Source: Bilophila wadsworthia ATCC 49260
GTDB taxonomy: Bacteria > Desulfobacterota > Desulfovibrionia > Desulfovibrionales > Desulfovibrionaceae
Length of the DNA: 64,000 nt
Direction of reading: 5' to 3'
Assembly: GCF_000701705.1 (NCBI RefSeq)
Contig: NZ_JNJP01000006.1
Span: 62,001 to 126,000 of the forward strand
In this document: positions 17,001-25,900 of the stretch, in pieces
Position numbering within the stretch: the first letter of the stretch is position 1
Layout: every line of letters begins with the position of its first letter
Notes under the pieces: model-generated
Databases searched by the model: none
The model's input: only the letters and a program-made list of their open reading frames with translations
Told to the model about the DNA's origin: nothing
Program-made: the position numbers and the translations under genes

Positions 17001-17225
17001 TCACCCTCCTCCCACGGGGGGGAAAATCCCCACGCGATCGCCATCATGGAGCAAGGCATCCTTTTCTACGCCGATGCCGTTCACAAAAATGATCCTGGCT
17101 TCTGACTCCGGGATACTGAGCTGCCGCAGCAGGTCACAGACATCCGTACCGTGAAACTCCAAGCTGCCGCCCGGAGGGGTCAGAGGCATAAGCGTGGCAA
17201 AACACTTGACGGTGAGTTTCATCAT
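17001..17225 (-). CDS. MoaD/ThiS-type sulfur-carrier protein
   Basis: A 74-residue ubiquitin-fold protein ending in Gly-Gly-Gly, the C-terminal tail that is adenylated and thiocarboxylated in MoaD and ThiS. The IIFVNGIGVEKDALLHDGD stretch is the typical MoaD core. The gene overlaps the ThiF/MoeB-like gene by 4 bases (ATGA) and lies two genes below the aldehyde oxidoreductase. This places it as a probable sulfur carrier for the tungsten-pterin cofactor of that enzyme, rather than a general thiamin protein. Confidence 0.85.
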   Translation of the reverse strand: MMKLTVKCFATLMPLTPPGGSLEFHGTDVCDLLRQLSIPESEARIIFVNGIGVEKDALLHDGDRVGIFPPVGGG

Positions 17226-17962
17226 GGCCTCCGGTCGAGCACTACCTGCGTGAAGGTTCCATCTTCAAGATCAAAAAACAAGGCTTCCCGCCGGACGGGT
17301 TTTCCGGTCAGGATTTGGAGCACGAGCGCAGCCTGTAAGGACGCCGCAAGAAATACCGTGGGCGCGAGGTTGCCGAGGATTTCGTCGGGAGTAGGGCGAT
17401 CGCCTTCTCCGGCGAGAAGAGACGCGGGCCCCGTCTCTCCCGGAAAGATGGCCTTGCACCAGCCCGTCAGCCCGGCTATGCCGGCACTGACCACGGGAAC
17501 ACCCTTTTCCGCGGCGGCCTTCTCGAGCGCCTGCCTGTCCGCAAGCCCTCCTAGCGCATCGACGACAACGTCAGCATCCCGGAACAGATCGCACATCGAT
17601 CCGAAGTCCTGTTTTTCCGTCACAGGGATGAAGCGGACGCCCGAATTGATTTGCCGGGCACGTAAACGGGCCGCTTCCGCCTTATGAAGGCCGATATTTT
17701 CTTCCGTAGCGAGGAGCTGCCGGTTCAAGTTCGAAAGTTCAAAGACATCCATATCAACGCCGGTAATCGTACCGATGCCGAGCCGCAGGAGCTCCTCAAG
17801 AACGGTCCCGCCCAAACCGCCAAGCCCTATGATGACAACATGCGCTTGCAAGAGTTTCTCTTGATCCGTCCGGGAAAGGAAACGGGCGTTTCTCCAATAG
17901 CGTTCCGGTATGGCGTCGAGTGCGGCGGGAGTGTCCCTGTTCGTGCGTTCAGCGTCTTTCAT
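17222..17962 (-). CDS. ThiF/MoeB/HesA-family adenylyltransferase
   Basis: A 246-residue E1-like enzyme that should adenylate the C-terminal glycine of the MoaD-like protein encoded next to it. The Rossmann loop GLGGLGGTVLEELLRLG, the DMDVFELSNLNRQ block with the conserved Asp and Arg, and the KAEAARLRARQIN helix are present. The CxxC zinc pairs of MoeB were not seen, so it is closer to the short HesA-like forms found with aldehyde oxidoreductases. It overlaps the moaD-like gene by 4 bases and lies 81 bases after the oxidoreductase gene. Confidence 0.87.
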   Translation of the reverse strand: MKDAERTNRDTPAALDAIPERYWRNARFLSRTDQEKLLQAHVVIIGLGGLGGTVLEELLRLGIGTITGVDMDVFELSNLNRQLLATEENIGLHKAEAARLRARQINSGVRFIPVTEKQDFGSMCDLFRDADVVVDALGGLADRQALEKAAAEKGVPVVSAGIAGLTGWCKAIFPGETGPASLLAGEGDRPTPDEILGNLAPTVFLAASLQAALVLQILTGKPVRREALFFDLEDGTFTQVVLDRRP

Positions 17963-17979
17963 TGCCTTTCCTATGCGAA

Positions 17980-18025
17980 ATGGGGACGAAGCGTCGTGCG
18001 TTTCGTCCCCATATTCATGAATATG
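17980..18025. repeat. Overlapping dyads between the oxidoreductase and thiF-like genes
   Basis: ATGGGGACGAA/TTCGTCCCCAT (17980-17990 and 18002-18012) is a perfect 11-base-pair stem. The perfect 16-base palindrome CATATTCATGAATATG lies at 18010-18025. Reading on the minus strand only a short TTTC follows, so it may be a leaky terminator or processing site that lowers expression of the two accessory genes. Confidence 0.55.
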
Positions 18026-18043
18026 CCTTAGCGGGCATAATTA

Positions 18044-19783
18044 TTAAAAATTGAATACGGAATCCAGATCTTCGTCCGAAACATCCCAACGCACATTGTG
18101 GGGGGCAACCGACTCACGGCTGAAGTACAAAGGCAACCGATCGTGGGCCTTGGTGAACCCGGCAGCGGCATTGAATGCCCGCTCCTTTCTGAGGATATCC
18201 TTGCCGAGCTCCGTCACGTCATCAAGGGTCATGTTCAGATCATACATGGCATTGATCGTATCGACAAGAGCCTGCATGGTTTCAGGCTGATCGAGCAGGG
18301 CAAATGCCGTAAAGAGGCAATAGCCCGTGGCATCGATAGCGGCCGTAGCGATCTGCAGGTTCCGGGATATTTCGGCCTGCCCCTCTGCGGAAAGAGGATC
18401 GGTCTTGCCGCCGCATCCCAAGATGTTGGTCGCCACGGCATAGCCCGCCGTGTGGTCCGCTCCCATGGTCGTCGTGGCATACGTCACACCCTGCCCCTTG
18501 ACCGCACGGGGATCATAGGCGGGCATGGCCTGCCCCTTGACGACGGGCGCGCGCTCAATGCCAAAGCAGCGGGCCGTGGTGGCTGTTCCCGCACCAAGGA
18601 TACGGCCCATAGGCGTACCCTTGCCGATTTCATGAATCATGGCGATGATGCCGTCGATGTCCCCCCATTTGAGGGCGCCGGCTTCCATAAGCACGCCGAG
18701 AGCCGCGCCGGTCTCGATGGTATCAAGCCCATAATCGTCCTCAAGACGGTCACAGAGGATGATTTTGTCCAAGTCATCCACGCCGCAATGCGCACCGTGC
18801 GACCAGACGGTTTCATACTCAGGCTGCTTGGACACGAATTCGCCGTTTTCATCCACGCAAATACCGGAACATTTCATAATGCAGCCGCGGTGACAGCCAT
18901 GAGTGGGATTGCCGCCGCGACGTTTCTGGATTTCCACCATCGTCTCGGCACAAATCTTATCCGCGCCTTCAAAACGGCCGACCGAGAAATTTTTTGTGGG
19001 CAATCCGCCTGCTTCATTCAGGATATTGACGAGAACGTTGGTTCCGTACGTGGGAAGTCCCGTTCCGCATACGGGATGTGACGAAAGCCCCTGTGCGAAG
19101 GCCCGGCTCGCCGCTTTGAACGCTTCAGCGTTCTTCGGTTTGCGGATTACCGGAGTACCCGCCGGGTCCAGCACGATAGCCTTGATTCCCTTGGAGCCCA
19201 TGACGGCTCCAACGCCGCCGCGCCCGGCATGGCGGGTAGCCCGGCCTTCAGGATCGGTAAAGCAGATGGTGGAATTGCACATGAGCATTTCCCCGGCAGT
19301 CCCGATGGTCACATATCCGGGTTCCATGCCATATTTTTCCTGAAGGGCGGCAACTAGAGGATAGTTGGAAAACATACGGTATTCATTACATTTTTCAAAC
19401 GTTACCGCGTCTTTCGTGATAACGATTTTCCACAGGTCGTCTGTTTTCCTTTCGCCTTCAATGATGATGGCCGCATAGCCAAGGCGGGCCATGAACTGGC
19501 CGCCGGTGCCGCCCGAGTTGGATTCCTTGATGGTCCCCGTAAGCGGGCTTTTGCATCCGACCGAGATGCGGCCCGACGACGCCGCAGCCGAACCAGCCAT
19601 CAGGCCGGGAGAAAAAACGAGCTTGTTTTCAGGACCAAGAGGATGGCAATTCGGGGGGACTTCGTTGCATACGACGGTCGTCGTCATAGCGCGCCCTCCA
19701 AGGCCCGCGTACGCGCCGAGTTCCTCTATAGTAGCCACGGGGCCGTTTTCAGCGCCGACATTGATACGAAGCACTTTTTCCAT
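18044..19783 (-). CDS. Aldehyde:ferredoxin oxidoreductase, tungsten type
   Basis: A 579-residue cytoplasmic enzyme expected to oxidise aldehydes to carboxylic acids, passing electrons to ferredoxin through a bis-pterin tungsten centre and a 4Fe-4S cluster. The N-terminal AOR_N domain has AGLGGRAMTTT and SGRISVGCKSPLTGTIKES. A Cys cluster for Fe-S lies in HGCHRGCIMKCSGIC, and the pterin-binding ADHTAGYA block is present. The ATG at 19783 begins MEKVLRINVG; the frame continues upstream from a TTG but that extension is not protein-like. The thiF- and moaD-like genes follow on the same strand, which fits dedicated cofactor assembly. Natural substrate unknown. Confidence 0.9.
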   Translation of the reverse strand: MEKVLRINVGAENGPVATIEELGAYAGLGGRAMTTTVVCNEVPPNCHPLGPENKLVFSPGLMAGSAAASSGRISVGCKSPLTGTIKESNSGGTGGQFMARLGYAAIIIEGERKTDDLWKIVITKDAVTFEKCNEYRMFSNYPLVAALQEKYGMEPGYVTIGTAGEMLMCNSTICFTDPEGRATRHAGRGGVGAVMGSKGIKAIVLDPAGTPVIRKPKNAEAFKAASRAFAQGLSSHPVCGTGLPTYGTNVLVNILNEAGGLPTKNFSVGRFEGADKICAETMVEIQKRRGGNPTHGCHRGCIMKCSGICVDENGEFVSKQPEYETVWSHGAHCGVDDLDKIILCDRLEDDYGLDTIETGAALGVLMEAGALKWGDIDGIIAMIHEIGKGTPMGRILGAGTATTARCFGIERAPVVKGQAMPAYDPRAVKGQGVTYATTTMGADHTAGYAVATNILGCGGKTDPLSAEGQAEISRNLQIATAAIDATGYCLFTAFALLDQPETMQALVDTINAMYDLNMTLDDVTELGKDILRKERAFNAAAGFTKAHDRLPLYFSRESVAPHNVRWDVSDEDLDSVFNF

Positions 19784-20053
19784 GCCGCTTCTCCTGTTTT
19801 TTCTTTGAGCATAGCAAAACGGGAGCGTTGCGCAATATGTCATGGAAAACATAGGTGAAACATCTTTCGCTTTCGATGAGGGCAGAGGCATATGCTCATC
19901 CGGACATGCCGGAACAGGACGACTGCTGGAAATAATACATGTATCCAACCTATTCGTTTAGCTTCTTATCCCGAGGCAAGGCATCTCTCTGACAGGGGGA
20001 AGACGACAAAATGCCTCTTGCTTATTTCATCCACTGGACTTAGTAATCTTTTT

Positions 20054-20761
20054 ATGAATCCAATAAGTTACCCTATCAGAATCCTTCTTGCTCCGTCCCC
20101 GGACTACCGATGGGGGGAGCATCTTTGCCTGTTGGCACCGCTTGGTGCCATTATGGCGTTCGTTATCCTCTGCCTCGGCTGGTGGGGAGAACCCGTCCGC
20201 CAATTCTTTTCTCCGCTAGCGACAGCCGATATTCACATTACCCGCTTCATGAGCGTCGTTACCCATATCGGCAATCCGCTCATCTATGTGTTTTATCTTG
20301 TGTTACTGCTTGTTGCTCTCACCAAGCGGGACTGGCGGGAAACAATGTTCGTTCTGCGTTGCGTTTTGTTCAGCGTCTTCTTTTTGTGCTTCGTCATGCA
20401 GATCATGAAATACGGGCTGGGTATGCCGAGACCGGGATTTCCCTGGCCTCCATACCCTTTGGGCTTTACCAATCAATATGCTTCGTTCCCTTCAGGGCAT
20501 ACGGCGACTATCATCACCGCAGCCGTGCCTCTGGCACTTTGGTTCAGAAACCGTCCTTTTTCCCTTTTCCTCTCGGCAGTAATCGCGCTCATGGGTTTTT
20601 CCCGAGTGTGGTTGGGGCAGCATCACCCCATAGATATTGTTGGAGGAATGCTTTTAGGGAGTATTGCCGCCAGGTGCATTGCCTGCGAGCGGCTCCCGAT
20701 GGGAAAAGAAGAGCAGCAGGCGCTTGGCGAACAAAAAATACGAGAAGAAACGGGTAAATAA
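20054..20761 (+). CDS. PAP2-family membrane phosphatase
   Basis: A 235-residue protein with about six membrane helices and the three PAP2 motifs: KYGLGMPRP, PSGHT and SRVWLGQHHPIDIVGG, with His in the second and third as catalytic residues. Such enzymes remove phosphate from lipid phosphates such as undecaprenyl pyrophosphate or phosphatidic acid at the periplasmic face; the substrate here is not defined. The ATG at 20054 is in the right place for the first helix but has no clear ribosome site, so the start is uncertain. It lies 193 bases before eutS. Confidence 0.87.
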   Translation: MNPISYPIRILLAPSPDYRWGEHLCLLAPLGAIMAFVILCLGWWGEPVRQFFSPLATADIHITRFMSVVTHIGNPLIYVFYLVLLLVALTKRDWRETMFVLRCVLFSVFFLCFVMQIMKYGLGMPRPGFPWPPYPLGFTNQYASFPSGHTATIITAAVPLALWFRNRPFSLFLSAVIALMGFSRVWLGQHHPIDIVGGMLLGSIAARCIACERLPMGKEEQQALGEQKIREETGK

Positions 20762-20954
20762 GATTACATCGCTGAAAGATGCCTGCTCGCTGGCTTTGCT
20801 TTTGAAGCAAAGAGAGTATCGAGCCACAGGCCTCTCACCCAACTCCTCCTTGAAATATGGAGCGGGTTCACTTATCCTTATCGGATTCGCACGGGTTGTG
20901 CGGTCAACGTCCTTCGCTGATGCACGCCAGACTGTGCGCAGGAGAATTGAGCTC

Positions 20955-21293
20955 ATGGAAGAAAAAGCACGTATCATTCAGGAACTCGTACCAGGGAAAC
21001 AGGTTACGATTGCTCATCTGATCGCCCACCCTGACGAGGATCTCGCCAAAAAAATGGGCGTTCCCGGCGCTGAAGCGGTAGGGATCTTGACGTTGAGCCC
21101 TCGTGAAGCGGCTATGATCGCAGGCGACTTCGCTACAAAAGCCGCTTCCGTCCAGATCGGATTTGTGGATCGCTTCACCGGCGCACTGGTCATTCAGGGC
21201 TCCGTAGCCAGCGTGGAAGAAGCCTTACGCTATACGGTAAAAGCCCTTCACGACGTACTGGGCTTTGCCGCATGTGAAACGACCAAGAGTTAA
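20955..21293 (+). CDS. eutS: EutS/PduU-type microcompartment shell protein
   Basis: A 112-residue BMC-domain protein of the circularly permuted EutS/PduU class, which forms hexamers with a capped pore in the shell of metabolosomes. The start MEEKARIIQELVPGKQVT, the GVPGAEAVGILTLSP stretch and EALRYTVKALHDVLGF match the family, and the length is normal. AGGAG lies 10 bases before the ATG at 20955; the frame is open further upstream but that part is not protein-like. eutP begins 4 bases after its stop. No enzyme, other shell or regulator gene of a microcompartment is nearby. Confidence 0.9.
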   Translation: MEEKARIIQELVPGKQVTIAHLIAHPDEDLAKKMGVPGAEAVGILTLSPREAAMIAGDFATKAASVQIGFVDRFTGALVIQGSVASVEEALRYTVKALHDVLGFAACETTKS

Positions 21294-21297
21294 CCCG

Positions 21298-21738
21298 ATG
21301 AAACGTTACGTTCTTCTTGGCACGGTCGGCGCGGGTAAAAGCACATTATACGCGGCCCTTCACGGTATCGCGTGTGATGAGGCGAAAAAAACGCAGGCCA
21401 TGCAATATGATCTGGACGGAGGCGTCGATACCCCCGGCGAATTCTTCTGTCACCCCATGTACTATCCGGCATTGCTCAGCACCACTGTGGATACCGACGT
21501 GCTTATCTATGTTCACCCCGCCAACGATCCGCTGTGCCGCCTGCCCGCTGGTTTTCTGAATATCTATACGCAGCGTGAGGTCATTTGCGCCATCACGAAA
21601 GTGGATCTGCCCGACGCCGATTTTGAAGCCACCAAGGCCATGCTCATGGACCACGGCGTTTCGGGGCCTTTCTTCCCTCTCGGAAAAGATCGCCCTGAAC
21701 TCCTGCAGGAACTGGTGGATTGGCTCCAGAAGGAATAA
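21298..21738 (+). CDS. eutP: EutP/PduV-type P-loop GTPase-like protein
   Basis: A 146-residue small P-loop protein with Walker A GTVGAGKST at residues 8-16 and a CAITKVDLPDAD strand equivalent to the GTPase NKxD motif (here TKVD). EutP and PduV are associated with microcompartments; PduV has been linked to their placement in the cell, and acetate kinase activity has been reported for some EutP. The gene follows eutS by 4 bases with a weak ribosome site, so coupling is likely. A strong terminator after it shows that the operon contains only these two genes. Confidence 0.88.
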   Translation: MKRYVLLGTVGAGKSTLYAALHGIACDEAKKTQAMQYDLDGGVDTPGEFFCHPMYYPALLSTTVDTDVLIYVHPANDPLCRLPAGFLNIYTQREVICAITKVDLPDADFEATKAMLMDHGVSGPFFPLGKDRPELLQELVDWLQKE

Positions 21739-21793
21739 GTTCCAACTGATGGTGAGTAGGGAGTAGGGCTGTATACGGTATTTTTTAAGATGG

Positions 21794-21827
21794 AAATCCC
21801 CCTTGAGTTTATGCTCAAGGGGGATTT
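21794..21827 (+). terminator. Intrinsic terminator of eutS-eutP
   Basis: A perfect 14-base-pair stem AAATCCCCCTTGAG/CTCAAGGGGGATTT with a 6-base loop is followed by CTTATTTTCT. The strong stem may act in both directions. Confidence 0.88.
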
Positions 21828-21917
21828 CTTATTTTCTAAAACTATTGTTCGTAGCGAAAACCGGACTTTCCCGCGATGACATAGTGTCCCTGGCGAACGT
21901 GAATAAGGGCAGGAACG

Positions 21918-22130
21918 TTACTTTTTGGCCTTTTCGTAGGCTTTTTGCACCGCTTCGCCGGCGGCATTGATACCTTCCTTGGCCTTGCCCTTAACCTTAC
22001 TGAGATTATCCTTGGCGTCGTCAACGAAATCGCCCACGTTTTCCGTGACGGAATCCTTGGCGTCGCTCAGATAATCTGTGGTTTTGTCGAATGCATCCTT
22101 GGCTTTCTTCTTGAGCGTGCTGCTTTCCAT
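21918..22130 (-). CDS. Small helical stress-type protein (LEA/YtxH-like)
   Basis: A 70-residue, highly charged protein of Lys, Ala and Asp with no Pro, Cys or Trp, predicted as one or two long amphipathic helices (ESSTLKKKAKDAFDKTTDYL and similar repeats of AKD and KAK). Such proteins resemble LEA or YtxH-like stress proteins, which tend to be unstructured until stress; no exact family is claimed. The start is very well supported by AAAGGAGG before the ATG at 22130. Confidence 0.8.
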   Translation of the reverse strand: MESSTLKKKAKDAFDKTTDYLSDAKDSVTENVGDFVDDAKDNLSKVKGKAKEGINAAGEAVQKAYEKAKK

Positions 22131-22245
22131 TGAAAACCTCCTTTGGTTTCCATAACCATGCTCAAGAAGATGTTATACAAAAATGATTTTCCTGTGACTC
22201 TCTAAATTATATGACTTTTTAGCGTAACAACCTCTGAGTTCCGAA

Positions 22246-22262
22246 CTTCCATTGAATGGAAG
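22246..22262. promoter_or_regulatory. Perfect 17-base palindrome, possible operator
   Basis: CTTCCATT and AATGGAAG flank a central G, a perfect dyad 116 bases upstream of the small stress-type gene start. The size and symmetry suit a dimeric regulator; the regulator is unknown. Lack of a T-run argues against a terminator. Confidence 0.4.
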
Positions 22263-22401
22263 ACAGGGACTGAGGAATTGCCCACCTTGTCCGCTGGGAA
22301 GCATAGGAACGCAACATGTTGGCGGGATACGTATAGTGTATGTTCGGCGAAGGGCTCTAAAACATATGTGAGGAGGACAATTTTAAAAATATGAAGAACC
22401 T

Positions 22402-22446
22402 AAAAAAAGCCCCCCCCTTCTCAATAAAACCGAGAAGGGGGGGGGT
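22402..22446 (-). terminator. Intrinsic terminator of queD
   Basis: A 14-base-pair stem with arms containing runs of eight C and nine G (22409-22422 and 22432-22445) and a 9-base loop is followed on the minus strand by seven T. It lies downstream of queD. Confidence 0.88.
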
Positions 22447-22518
22447 TCTCCACATAGGCAGGGCATATTTTGACAATACTACTGAAACTCAACTCGATCA
22501 TTTTAATATGTTAAATCA

Positions 22519-22905
22519 TTATTCCTCTTCCATGTACGTTGCGGACTGGATGCCCTTTTCGGCTACCGTTACGCTGTACATTTTCACCGTTTCGGGAAGA
22601 GAGGGTGCCATCTGATTCCAGATATAGCGCGCCAAGTTCTCTGAAGAGGGGTTCACGGCATCGAACGGGGGCACATCATTGATATAGGCATGATCAAGAG
22701 GCTCGAGGGCCTGTTTGAGGAGGGCCTTAAGGTCGCCAAAATCCATGAGGAGTTCCGTATTCTGCGAGAGGGTATACCCTTTGACGACGACTTCGACGGC
22801 GTAGTTATGACCGTGGAGGTGTTCGCACTTTCCTTGATAGTGCCGAAGGGCGTGCGCGGCGCAGAATTCGGAACGAACCGTAAGCTTCCAAAAAGGTCGA
22901 GACAT
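22519..22905 (-). CDS. queD: 6-carboxy-tetrahydropterin synthase
   Basis: A 128-residue QueD-type enzyme of the queuosine pathway, converting dihydroneopterin triphosphate to 6-carboxytetrahydropterin. The zinc ligands are visible: His in FCAAHAL and the two His of HLHGHNY; the catalytic Cys lies in GKCEHLHGH. LMDFGDLKALLK and LDHAYIND are further family blocks. The ATG at 22905 has AAGGAA before it; the longer frame to 23037 overlaps dnaE and is rejected. It begins 22 bases after the dnaE stop, so cotranscription with dnaE is likely. Confidence 0.92.
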   Translation of the reverse strand: MSRPFWKLTVRSEFCAAHALRHYQGKCEHLHGHNYAVEVVVKGYTLSQNTELLMDFGDLKALLKQALEPLDHAYINDVPPFDAVNPSSENLARYIWNQMAPSLPETVKMYSVTVAEKGIQSATYMEEE

Positions 22906-22927
22906 GGTATTCCTTTCTTTCTGTATG

Positions 22928-25900
22928 TTATTGGATAGGATTAGCTGAACACCAGCGATGCATATCCTGCTGGAAGGCCGGGCCGGGAGTGACCATCCAC
23001 TGTGGGCCAAGCCGTACCCGGCAGAAGGTGCCGTCAAGGCAGAAAGCCAACTGCATTTCAGTGTTTCCTTTATGCCTTTCGAGAATGACCTTGAGCGATT
23101 CCATCCCTTCAGCGTTCAGGCGGCGGGGATCCAGCTCCCATGAAATGGGCGCGTCGCTTGCGGAGCAGGCGTCGTTCAAGGCCTGTACCGAAACGCCCCG
23201 CAGTTTGATTTCCTTGACCGGGGCCTCATCGTCCGAATCGTCATCCGAATCAGGAGAATAAGACGAGCTTTCTCTATTGTCGATAGTCGCGGTCAGTAAA
23301 AGCGGCTGTTCCGAGTTGAGCAGCTCTCGGCTGGCATTCAGCTCTTCCGTAAAGAACGTCACCTCACCGGAAGCCGTAAGATCTTCCACAGCGACGAAGG
23401 CCATGCGGTTTCCACGTTTATTGAGGATTTCGCGGATACTCGTGACCAACACGGCGCACTTGATCGTCGCCTTGTCCGCCATTTCCCGGCAGTCTTCCAA
23501 CGGGCGCAGATCCAGCCGATTCAGTTCATGCCGATAGGGCTGCAAAGGATGACTCGTCAAAAAGAAGCCAAGCGCTTCCTTCTCAAAGCGGAGCTTCTGA
23601 TCCTCGTCCCACTCCGAAATACTTTCTTCCTCGCAGGAGAAGCCTATCCCCGACGCCTGATTTTCTTCAATTTTCTTGGGGGAAAGCGTCAACAAGGATA
23701 TTTGGTTGGATTGTTTTTCCTTGATCTTCTTTTGAGCACGGGCGACCACTGGATCAATGGCCGCAACCATAGCGGCGCGGGAACAGCCGAAGCAATCCAG
23801 CGCTCCTCCCTTGATGAGGCTTTCCAAGACCCGTTTTGTGACTTTCCGCAGGCTGACGCGAATACACAGATCCAAGAACGAAAGGAATGGCCCGTCCTTC
23901 TCACGGGCTGCAACGATTTCGCGGATGGCTTCATCACCAACGTTTTTGATCCCTCCCAAACCGTAAACCACCGCCTCGTCTCGCACGATGAACTCGCGGC
24001 GGCTGACCTGGACATCAGGCTGCCGGACTTCAATGTCATTGTCCTTGCAGGCGGCAATGTACTTGAGGATCTTATCCTGATTGCCGATTTCCGAAGTGAG
24101 CAGGGCGGCCATGAATTCCACCTTGTGGTGGGTCTTCAGATACGCCGTATGGTAAGAAATGAGCGCATACGCGGCGGAGTGCGATTTGTTGAAACCGTAT
24201 TCCGCGAATTTTTCCATCAAGTCAAAGATTTCCGTCGCCTTTTCCTTACTGGTGCCATTCTTGACGGCACCGTCCACGAAAAGGGTTCGTTCTTTGGCCA
24301 TGGCTTCGGCGTTTTTCTTCCCCATCGCTCGCCGGAGCAGGTCTGCGCCGCCGAGGGTATACCCGGCGACAATCTGCGCGATCTGCATGACCTGTTCCTG
24401 ATAGACGATAACCCCGTAGGTGTCTTTCAGGCAGCCTTCCAACGACGGCAGCGGATAGGTGACGTCCACTTCTCCGTGCTTGCGCTTGATGAATTCATCG
24501 ACCATGCCGGAACCGAGCGGGCCGGGCCGGTACAGCGCCAGCATAGCGATGATGTCTTCAAAGCAGTTCGGGCAGAGCATACGCAAGTACTGGCGCATAC
24601 CCGAGCTTTCCACCTGAAACACGCCGTCCGTATCGCCCCGGGAAAAGACATCGTAGGTATCGGGGTCCGTCAAAGGAAGGATGTCAAGGTTGGGAGCCTT
24701 CTTTCCTTGTTCTTCAATGGCTTTCAGGGTGTTGTCGATCAGGGTCATGGTCCGCAGACCAAGGAAGTCGAACTTCACGAGCCCCACTTTCTCGACCATT
24801 TTCATATCGAACTGGGTGACAAGTTCGCCTTTTTTCCCCCGATAGATAGGCAAGTATTCATCCATCGGCTTGTCGGAAACCACCACACCCGCAGCGTGCG
24901 TCGATGCGTGACGTGACAACCCCTCCAGACGCATGGAGATGTCGATCAGTTTGCGGATGATCTGATCTTCCTTATAGAGGGTCGCCAGCTCGGGCTCCGC
25001 GTCCAGCGCCTTCTTGATGGTCATCTTGAGATCATCAGGGATGAGCTTGGCGATACGGTCGGTTTCCTTGAAGGACATGTCCAGTGCACGCCCTACGTCG
25101 CGGACCACCGCTTTGGCTTTCATTTTTCCGAACGTCGTGATCTGCGATACGGAATCAATACCGTATTTTTGGCTCACATACTGGATCACGCGGGTACGCT
25201 TGTCTTCGCAGAAGTCAACGTCGATATCGGGCAGGCTGACGCGTTCGATATTCAGGAAGCGTTCGAAAATGAGATTGTAGGGCAGGGGATCAAGGTTTGT
25301 GATACGCAAAGCCCACGCGACGATCGAACCGGCCGCGGAACCACGACCGGGACCGACCGGGATGTCGTTCCCCTTCGCCCAGTTGATGAAGTCCTGCACG
25401 ATCAGAAAATACCCCGGAAAACCCATCTCGCAGATGACCTTCAGTTCCATTTCGAGACGATCCCAATAAATTTGGGGATCAATCGTGTCCCGATCGGGGT
25501 GCAGTTCCAGGCGCTGTTTGAGGCCTTCACGCGCAAGGCGCTGGAACTCCGTCGACAGGGTCATCCCTTCCGGAAGTTCGTATACGGGGAAGTAGTGATG
25601 CGTGAAGTCCATCTCCACATGGCATTCTTCAGCTATGCGGACCGTATTGGAAAGGGCTTCGGGAATATGCTTGAACGCCTGTTCCATCTCCTCAGCGGAT
25701 TTATAATAGAGATCCCGCGCTTCAAAACGCATCCGTTTTGCGTCATTGACTTTGGCCTGCGTCTGAATACACAGCAGGACGTCATGGGCCTCAACGTCGT
25801 CCGCGTTCAGGTAATGGCAGTCGTTCGTCGCAACCAAAGGAACTTTGGTATGCTCCGCAAGCTCCAACAACTTATTGTTCAGAGTCGCCTGATCAGGCAG

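Larger units (their letters stand above)
22131..22518. other. Intergenic region with palindrome and terminator
   Basis: This stretch upstream of the small stress-type gene and downstream of queD holds the perfect inverted repeat CTTCCATT-G-AATGGAAG (22246-22262) and the queD terminator (22402-22446). An ATG at 22391 is preceded by GAGGAGG, but at too long a distance, and the frame passes through the terminator, so it is not called as a gene. Confidence 0.5.

Noticed and set aside
19784..19948. Upstream extension of the aldehyde oxidoreductase from a TTG codon
   Set aside because: The added 55 residues are Cys/Ser/Pro-rich and unlike the family, and the family N-terminus begins at the ATG at 19783.
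20794..20812. Hairpin CTTTGCTT-TTG-AAGCAAAG after the PAP2 gene as a terminator
   Set aside because: Perfect stem but followed by AGAG rather than a T-run; it could be a weak Rho-independent relic, not enough to call.
22402..22446. Runs of eight C and nine G as a phase-variation tract
   Set aside because: They form the two arms of the queD terminator and lie in no coding region, so length changes would not switch a gene on or off.
22391..22615. Small plus-strand gene starting after GAGGAGG
   Set aside because: Spacing to the ATG is too long, and the frame runs through the queD terminator and then antisense to queD.
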